64,000 nt of DNA from WTAW01 sp964406575 (GTDB lineage Bacteria; Acidobacteriota; Aminicenantia; Aminicenantales; Aminicenantaceae): positions 6,737 to 70,736 of the forward strand of contig CAYOSH010000020.1 of the NCBI GenBank assembly GCA_964406575.1, read 5' to 3'. Shown here piece after piece: positions 58,904-64,000 of the stretch. Both the position numbers and the translations under genes were made by a program. Each line of letters starts with the position of its first letter. Within the stretch, counting starts at the first letter, position 1. The notes under the pieces are model-generated. The model was not told the DNA's origin, did not search any database, and saw nothing but the letters and a program-made list of their open reading frames with translations.

Positions 58904-61140
58904 TGGCGAAACGATTGGTTATTGTGGAATCCCCCGCCAAAGCGAAGACCGTGAACCGCTATCTCGGCCCTGATTTTCTGGTCGGTGCTTCGATGGGGCA
59001 CGTACGGGACCTCCCCAAGTCCAAACTGGGCGTGGATGTGGAGCACGATTTTGAGCCGGAATACGGAGTCCTGCCGGAAAGGAAGGAGCTGGTGTCAAAA
59101 CTACAACGCATGGCGGAGAAATCGGAAGAGGTCTACCTTGCTGCGGATCCGGATAGGGAGGGCGAGGCGATCTGTTGGCATCTGTCTGTTTTGCTGAAGG
59201 AATTTAATGAGAGAATTTATCGCGTCCTGCTCCACGAGATCACAGAAAAGGGGATCAAAGAGGCGTTTACCAGTGTGGGAGAACTCGATCTGGACATGAT
59301 CAGAGCCCAACAAACGCGACGGATCCTCGATAGGCTGGTCGGATATCGGATAAGCCCTCTTTTGTGGAAGAAGATCGGGCGGGGCCTGAGCGCGGGAAGG
59401 GTCCAGTCCATTGCGCTGCGGCTGATCTGTGAAAGAGAGAAAGAGATCAGGGATTTTGTAGCCGAAGAGTTCTGGACGATCACAGCCCAGTTGGAAGCCG
59501 CAAACCCTCCTCCCTTTCAGGCGAATCTTGTCAAGGTTGACAACGCAAAAATAAAAATAAAAGACGGTGCCAGTACTGAAGCGATTGCGGCAGAAGTGAA
59601 GACGTTTCCCTTTGTGTTGCACAATGTGGAGCTCAAAGAGAAAAAGAAAAATCCCTCTCCCCCTTATATCACCAGCACTCTTCAACAGGACAGCTTTCGT
59701 TTTCTCCGTTTTCCGGTCAAGAAGACCATGTCTGTGGCGCAGAGGCTGTACGAAGGGCTGGAGATCGGGGATAAGGGCTTGGTGGGACTTATCACCTATA
59801 TGAGGACAGATTCTGTGCGCGTCTCTGACGATGCGCACCGATTATCCCGGCAGTACATCATGGCCAATTATCCCAAAGAATACCTGCCTCACAAAGCAAG
59901 GGCCTACAAGAACAAAAAAAAGGCCCAGGACGCTCACGAAGCCATCCGCCCCACATCATTCGATTGTGATCCAGAGAGTGTGAAGCCCTATCTGAAAGAG
60001 GATGAGTTCGCGGTCTATTCTTTGATCTGGAAGCGCTTCATCGCTTCGCAGATGTGCCCGGCTAAGATCGATGAGACGGAATTTGATATTCGAGCCGGGA
60101 CATATCAATTCAGAGCGAAAGGTGAAGTCATCAAGTTTGATGGGTTCTTGGTCCTCTATCCAAAGCCAAAGAAAGAGGAAAATATACTTCCAAAAGCTCA
60201 AGCTGGAGAAGAGCTAAAACTCCTGGACCTCGAGACGAAACAGAATTTCACTCAGGCTCCTCCCCGATACACCGAGGGGAGCCTGGTCAAAGAACTGGAA
60301 GCAAGAGGGATCGGACGGCCGAGCACATACGCCCCCATCATCGCCACAATCCAGGGACGTGACTACGTCATTAAAGAGAAAGGGAAGTTCATTCCCACCG
60401 AGCTCGGGCTCTATTTGTCGGAATATTTGGTCGCCAATTTTCCCGATCTCATGGAGTTCAAATTCACTGCCCGTTTGGAGGACCAGCTGGACCGCATCAG
60501 TGAAGGTGATCTCGATGGGTTGAGCTATCTCCAGTCCTACAATATTCTTCTTGAAAAGGATCTGAATAAAGCCATGAAGTCTGAAGGCATAAAAGCCAAA
60601 GGCGGGATTCCGTTAGAGGATACCTGTCCAGAATGTGGCCAACAGCTAGTGATTAAAGAGGGCCGTTTTGGTCGTTTTAAGGCGTGTTCAGGTTATCCCG
60701 ATTGCCAGTACAAACAGAGCATGGTCCGCAAGGAAGCCACACCTCTCGATGAGAATTGTCCAGAGTGTGGTTCGCAGCTCGTTATGCGCCACGGGAAGTA
60801 CGGCGCCTTTGTGGCCTGTTCGGACTATCCCAAATGCAAATATGTGAAAAAAGACACCCATGATACAGGCATCACCTGCCCGGCGGGCTGTGGGGGAACG
60901 ATCATCAGGAAAAAGACTAAGAGGGGAAAGATCTTTTATGGGTGCAGCCGTTTCCCGAAATGCAAATATGCGACCTGGGATGAACCTGTCGCCGAGCCCT
61001 GTCCGGAATGCGGGCGCCCCTTTATCCTTCGAAAGAATCTTTTGAAGGGAAAACCCTATCTGTACTGCAGTGATGAGAAGTGTTCGTTCAAACAGACTGT
61101 GGAGTCCAGGAAGATCTGGGAGGTCAAAAACTCCAAATAA
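58900..61140 (+). CDS. topA: DNA topoisomerase I
   Basis: 746 residues, overlapping dprA by 4 nt. TOPRIM (LVIVESPAKAKTVNRYLG, LAADPDREGEAICWHL), catalytic Tyr in GLITYMRTDSVRVSDDA, and GLVGLI domain elements are present. Four C-terminal zinc ribbons (CPECG...YPDC, CPECG...YPKC, CPAGCGG...FPKC, CPECGR...CSF) follow from about 620. It relaxes negative supercoils. The dprA-topA-xerC order is common in bacteria. Confidence 0.98.
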   Translation: MMAKRLVIVESPAKAKTVNRYLGPDFLVGASMGHVRDLPKSKLGVDVEHDFEPEYGVLPERKELVSKLQRMAEKSEEVYLAADPDREGEAICWHLSVLLKEFNERIYRVLLHEITEKGIKEAFTSVGELDLDMIRAQQTRRILDRLVGYRISPLLWKKIGRGLSAGRVQSIALRLICEREKEIRDFVAEEFWTITAQLEAANPPPFQANLVKVDNAKIKIKDGASTEAIAAEVKTFPFVLHNVELKEKKKNPSPPYITSTLQQDSFRFLRFPVKKTMSVAQRLYEGLEIGDKGLVGLITYMRTDSVRVSDDAHRLSRQYIMANYPKEYLPHKARAYKNKKKAQDAHEAIRPTSFDCDPESVKPYLKEDEFAVYSLIWKRFIASQMCPAKIDETEFDIRAGTYQFRAKGEVIKFDGFLVLYPKPKKEENILPKAQAGEELKLLDLETKQNFTQAPPRYTEGSLVKELEARGIGRPSTYAPIIATIQGRDYVIKEKGKFIPTELGLYLSEYLVANFPDLMEFKFTARLEDQLDRISEGDLDGLSYLQSYNILLEKDLNKAMKSEGIKAKGGIPLEDTCPECGQQLVIKEGRFGRFKACSGYPDCQYKQSMVRKEATPLDENCPECGSQLVMRHGKYGAFVACSDYPKCKYVKKDTHDTGITCPAGCGGTIIRKKTKRGKIFYGCSRFPKCKYATWDEPVAEPCPECGRPFILRKNLLKGKPYLYCSDEKCSFKQTVESRKIWEVKNSK

Positions 61141-61156
61141 ATCAGTCTGAGAAAAA

Positions 61157-62041
61157 GTGAAAAAAGAATTAGGGCAGTTTCTTGATTTTCTGAAGCATGA
61201 GAAGAATGCTTCTCCTCACACTATCGCAAGCTACCGGGGAGATTTAAAACAGCTCGCCGCTTATCTCAAAGACAAAAACATCCGTTTGAAGAAGGCGGAC
61301 AATGTTGTGTTGCGAGGATTTTTAGCAACGCTCTATGAAAAGAAGGATAAGAAGTCGACTGTTGCGCGGAAACTCGCGGCAATACGTTCTTTTTTTCAAT
61401 TCTGTATCCGAAAGGGATGGTTGGAGGATAATCCGGCCAAAATTGTGGCAACACCTAAACAAGACAAACCCGTTCCCTCCTTCCTATCCGAAGAGGAGAT
61501 GGAGCAATTCTTGGATCTTCCCAAAACGGACAGGCCGCTCGATTTGCGGGATAAAGCCACTCTCGAACTCCTTTATGCAACAGGTCTGCGTGTGAGTGAG
61601 CTCGTCGGCATAAACCTCGAAGATATGAACTTTGAAGAGCGCCTCATCCGTGTGAGAGGAAAGGGGAAAAAGGAGCGGCTCGTTCCGTTTGGAAAGATTG
61701 CGCAGGCGAGTTTGGTGTCCTATATCCGTGCGAGATCGCTGATCCACAAAGGTCAGATCGACGACAGCGCCCTCTTTGTCAACTATCGAGGAGAGAGGAT
61801 AACCTCCCGGTCGGTGGAGAGGATCGTGGATAAAAATATCCGTTTTTCCGCCCAGCGAAGAAAAATAAGCCCCCATTCTCTGCGCCATTCGTTCGCCTCT
61901 CATCTGCTGAGCCGTGGCGCTGACCTCAGGATTATCCAGGAGCTCTTAGGGCATGAGAGCTTGGCGACAACTCAGAAATACACGCATCTCGACCTAAAGC
62001 AACTCCTCGATGTCTACAAAAAGAGTCATCCTCGTTCCTAA
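61157..62041 (+). CDS. xerC: Tyrosine recombinase XerC/XerD
   Basis: 294 residues from GTG 61157. SAM-like N-terminal core-binding domain (1-95) and catalytic domain with Arg in ATGLRVSELVGI, HSLRHSFASHLLSRGADLRIIQELLGHESLATTQKYTHLDL giving the RHRH-Tyr set. It resolves chromosome dimers. Only one Xer is in the window, so whether it is XerC or XerD or a single-Xer system is undetermined; xerC is used from synteny with topA. Confidence 0.93.
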   Translation: MKKELGQFLDFLKHEKNASPHTIASYRGDLKQLAAYLKDKNIRLKKADNVVLRGFLATLYEKKDKKSTVARKLAAIRSFFQFCIRKGWLEDNPAKIVATPKQDKPVPSFLSEEEMEQFLDLPKTDRPLDLRDKATLELLYATGLRVSELVGINLEDMNFEERLIRVRGKGKKERLVPFGKIAQASLVSYIRARSLIHKGQIDDSALFVNYRGERITSRSVERIVDKNIRFSAQRRKISPHSLRHSFASHLLSRGADLRIIQELLGHESLATTQKYTHLDLKQLLDVYKKSHPRS

Positions 62042-62225
62042 GCATTGGGGACTCCAGCCGACACGATAGCCGGTGGAAACAAAGGGTGGCAGTGGAGAGG
62101 GGTGTTTGTTAACCGCTGTTGACTCACTTTGAAATGCTGTGCTCGCAACTAACAGATAATAATAAAGATATAAAATAATCCAGTTGGCCTCCTTTTTGCT
62201 TTATGGATTGTGAAAGGAGGTCGCT

Positions 62226-62537
62226 ATGATAAGCACGAAGAAAAAAGGAAAAGTGATCGGACTTATTCTGGTCGCGGTGTGTGTTTTGAGTTTTTTATCC
62301 CCAATCCAGGTTCTATCGCAGACGCCGGCAAAAAAGATCAATATCAACACTGCGAGTTTGGATGAACTCCAGACACTCCCCCGAATCGGCGAGAAGGTAG
62401 CCCAGCGAATTATCGACTACCGTGAACAGCACGGGGATTTCGAGAAGATCGAAGAGCTCATGAAGGTCCAGGGCATAGGAGAGAAGATATTCAAGCTGAT
62501 CAGAGATAAGATCGAGGTCGGGTCCAAAGCTAAGTGA
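62226..62537 (+). CDS. comEA: ComEA-like helix-hairpin-helix protein, secreted or membrane-anchored
   Basis: 103 residues. Signal or membrane segment (VIGLILVAVCVLSFLSPIQVLS, about 10-32) is followed by ININTASLDELQTLPRIGEKVAQRIIDYRE and a second HhH motif (LMKVQGIGEKIFKLIRDKI). This is the periplasmic DNA-binding module of transformation. AAAGGAGG upstream supports the ATG. With dprA nearby it suggests a competence-type uptake route, although the other com genes are not in view. Confidence 0.88.
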   Translation: MISTKKKGKVIGLILVAVCVLSFLSPIQVLSQTPAKKININTASLDELQTLPRIGEKVAQRIIDYREQHGDFEKIEELMKVQGIGEKIFKLIRDKIEVGSKAK

Positions 62538-62562
62538 GAGAAGGGACATCGTCCCTTCTCTC
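62536..62562. terminator. Bidirectional hairpin between convergent comEA and rdgB
   Basis: GAGAGAAGGGAC (62536-62547) pairs perfectly with GTCCCTTCTCTC (62551-62562) around a three-base loop. It lies between the two converging stop codons and could end transcription from both sides. No clear T tract follows on either strand, so it may be a blocking or mRNA-protecting hairpin. Confidence 0.65.
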
Positions 62563-63180
62563 TTACCTTGTGTGTGAAGGATAGAAGAGGGTTTGAAGAA
62601 ACAATTTCAATTTTTTTAGGGCCTGGCCGCGATGGCTGATCGCGTTCTTCTCCGCTTGCGAAAGCTCAGCATAGGTCCTGTCCAATGGGGGATAATAGAA
62701 GAGAGGATCATATCCGAATCCTGATTGGCCTCTTTGGGTGAAAGCAATAAATCCTCTTGCCTCTCCTTCGATCTCAACGAGAATTCTGCCCTTGCGGGAG
62801 AGAACCATGCAGGAGACAAACCGCGCGCTTCTCTCTTCTTTTGGAACACCTTCCATCAGCCGGAGAACCTTTTGGATGTTTCTCTCATCCGTCGCTCCGG
62901 GGTCCGAGAATCGAGCCGACAGGACTCCTGGTGCCCCGTGGAGACAATCGATCTCCAGGCCCGAGTCTTCACCCAGAGTGAGGTCCTTCCATTCCTGGCC
63001 GTAAAAGAGGCTTTTTCCCCTGGCGTTCTCCAGGAAGGATAAGCCCTCTTCTTTATATGTATCCCTTCTGTTAAGTTCGAGGAGGGATATGACATCGATG
63101 GGGAGCTCCGTTAAACAGGCCTTGATTTCTTTTGTTTTTCCCTGATTGGTTGTTGCGATGAGGAGTTTTGTATCAGTCAA
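62563..63180 (-). CDS. rdgB: dITP/XTP pyrophosphatase
   Basis: 205 residues from TTG 63180, which overlaps the mgtC stop by 8 nt. Motifs TTNQGKTKEIKA, EEGLSFLENARGKSLFY, GEDSGLEIDCLHGAPGVLSARFS and GQSGFGYDPLFYYPP are all present. It removes non-canonical purine nucleoside triphosphates. The TTG start has no strong ribosome-binding site, so translation may be coupled to mgtC. Confidence 0.95.
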   Translation of the reverse strand: MTDTKLLIATTNQGKTKEIKACLTELPIDVISLLELNRRDTYKEEGLSFLENARGKSLFYGQEWKDLTLGEDSGLEIDCLHGAPGVLSARFSDPGATDERNIQKVLRLMEGVPKEERSARFVSCMVLSRKGRILVEIEGEARGFIAFTQRGQSGFGYDPLFYYPPLDRTYAELSQAEKNAISHRGQALKKLKLFLQTLFYPSHTR

Positions 63181-63820
63181 TCTTTATTTCTAGGATCCCG
63201 TCAAGGCTCAATAAGCTTTGATTAAATTTTTGCTCCTTCTCTTCCGATGAGGGAAAAGAGAAAGAAATGGTGGAGACATCCCCCTCTTTCCGGTGGGTGA
63301 TTTCCCTGAATTTGATCCCTTCGTGGAGAGCCAGTTTTTTAATGTTAAGCAGGACCTCTTTAGAGGATTTGGTTCTTAGGTGATAACGGTAAAGGAGCCT
63401 TTCTGTCGGCCGGCCTTCCAGATGCTTGAAAAAAAGGAGAGTCAGGATGATGATGCCAGAAAATATGATAGCGATCGGGTAATAACCGGCGCCGATGACA
63501 AGACCCAGGCCTGCTACAGCCCAGATTGTGGCTGCAGATGTCAGCCCCATAATGATTCCTTTCGCTTGAATGATAGTCCCGGCGCCGAGAAAACCTACAC
63601 CCGTGATGACGGCTGCAGCGATCCTGGCCATTTCGTTGGAATTATCGGCTTCTTCCCCGAAAAGCAGTTGAGCAAGGATCATCATCATGGCAGCACCAAC
63701 GCAGATCAGAATGTTCGTCCTGAAGCCCGCAGGTTTCTGGCTGGTCTCTCTCTCCATGCCGATCAAACCGCCCAGAGCAACGGCCAGCACAAGTTTCAAT
63801 GTCACTTCGATCAGATTCAT
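63173..63820 (-). CDS. MgtC/SapB family membrane protein
   Basis: 215 residues with four to five membrane segments. GGLIGMERETSQKPAGFRTNILICVGAAMMMI and GVGFLGAGTIIQ, with LTSAATIWAVAGLGLVIGAGYY, are the family signature. A C-terminal ACT-like soluble region (from about 145) is present. In some pathogens MgtC acts on the F-type ATPase and supports growth at low Mg2+; here the function is unknown. GAGGAGCC upstream supports the ATG. Confidence 0.93.
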   Translation of the reverse strand: MNLIEVTLKLVLAVALGGLIGMERETSQKPAGFRTNILICVGAAMMMILAQLLFGEEADNSNEMARIAAAVITGVGFLGAGTIIQAKGIIMGLTSAATIWAVAGLGLVIGAGYYPIAIIFSGIIILTLLFFKHLEGRPTERLLYRYHLRTKSSKEVLLNIKKLALHEGIKFREITHRKEGDVSTISFSFPSSEEKEQKFNQSLLSLDGILEIKID

Positions 63821-63849
63821 CGGTCTTCCTTCGGCTCCTCTCTTATGCT

Positions 63850-63878
63850 AATTTATCATGAAAAAAAGGAATAAACAA
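63850..63878 (-). promoter_or_regulatory. Probable promoter for mgtC-rdgB
   Basis: Minus strand: TTGTTT (63873-63878), 17-nt spacer, TAAATT (63850-63855), about 30 nt before the mgtC start. It lies next to the mobile-repeat copy at the right edge. Confidence 0.45.
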
Positions 63879-63894
63879 CTTTTTCGAAATATAT

Positions 63895-64000
63895 GTAAGT
63901 ATTTCCAAATTCGTGATGAATGCTATCCGAGTGTCCTCATTGGTGATTGCGAAAACACGCTCAGCTTCCCCGGCGAGGAAACTTCGCTCGGATCCGGGCT
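63895..64000. mobile_element. Left part of a second copy of the palindromic mobile element, cut by the window edge
   Basis: From GTATTTCCAAATTCGTGATGAATG through GAGTGTCCTCATTGGTGATT and GCGAAAACACGCTCAG to CGAGGAAACTTCGCTCGG the sequence matches 8438-8552 with few differences. It lacks a ten-base stretch present in the copy at 8.4 kb. Its right end and any target duplication lie outside the window. It is upstream of mgtC on the opposite side. Confidence 0.75.

Noticed and set aside
61157..62041. Phage or integron integrase
   Set aside because: Length, motifs and topA neighbourhood fit a chromosomal Xer recombinase; no att sites or phage genes nearby.

Overview
The window is a nearly gene-saturated piece of a bacterial chromosome of middling base composition. 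The organism is a diderm that makes lipopolysaccharide: it has LpxD, LptD, a heptose-7-phosphate kinase, a heptosyltransferase-like GT9 enzyme, an O-antigen ligase-like protein and dTDP/NDP-sugar genes. The gene orders infC-rpmI-rplT-pheS-pheT-zapA-rny-ymdB-xseA-xseB-ispA-dxs-tlyA-nadK and atpZ-atpI-atpB-atpE-yihY-lpxD//lptD, with amino-acid catabolic genes, suggest an uncultured-type anaerobic heterotroph near Acidobacteriota/Aminicenantes. That placement is inference; there is no rRNA gene in the window.

Layout. 0-7.3 kb (minus strand): an amino-acid utilisation block. It holds carbamate kinase and ornithine carbamoyltransferase, a 726-residue charged protein of unknown function, an FAD amine/amino-acid oxidoreductase, an ornithine-cyclodeaminase-family reductase, and a proline-racemase-family enzyme cut by the left edge. 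In the last, Thr replaces the second catalytic Cys, which points to trans-3-hydroxy-L-proline dehydratase. 7.5-8.9 kb: a phosphodiesterase, a small basic ORF, a 237-bp palindromic transposable-element-like repeat with a 9-bp target duplication, and a strong promoter in front of tRNA-Val(GAC). 8.9-27.2 kb (plus strand): a long housekeeping run (thrS, infC with an AUU start, rpmI, rplT, pheST, a zapB-like gene, zapA, a structured-RNA candidate, rny, ymdB, xseAB, ispA, dxs, tlyA, nadK, glgA, trxA, trxB). 27.5-29.8 kb: an ECF sigma factor, a membrane partner that is a putative anti-sigma, and a membrane-anchored protein with a pseudopilin-like C-terminus. 29.8-33.5 kb (minus): lpxD, yihY and the membrane part of a split ATP synthase locus. 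33.8-42.2 kb (plus): lptD, nucleotide-sugar genes and a PpiC lipoprotein. 42.2-48.8 kb (minus): purF and LPS core/O-antigen genes. 49.1-52.0 kb (plus): a sugar/LPS kinase-like protein, a TIM-barrel glycosidase-like protein and a methyltransferase. 52-64 kb: an SH3/beta-barrel protein, DUF1573, YggT/YggU, a nucleoside transporter, a USP protein, dprA, topA, xerC/D, a ComEA-like protein, rdgB and mgtC.

The most distinctive items are: (1) the palindromic mobile repeat family, with one nearly complete copy at 8.4-8.7 kb, another running off the right edge, and decayed copies in three other intergenic regions; (2) the 726-residue protein with a B3-like segment; (3) the sigma/anti-sigma/effector trio; (4) an F0 c-subunit carrying part of a Na+-binding signature; (5) a structured RNA candidate between zapA and rny. 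No CRISPR array, complete insertion sequence, prophage or toxin-antitoxin locus was recognised.
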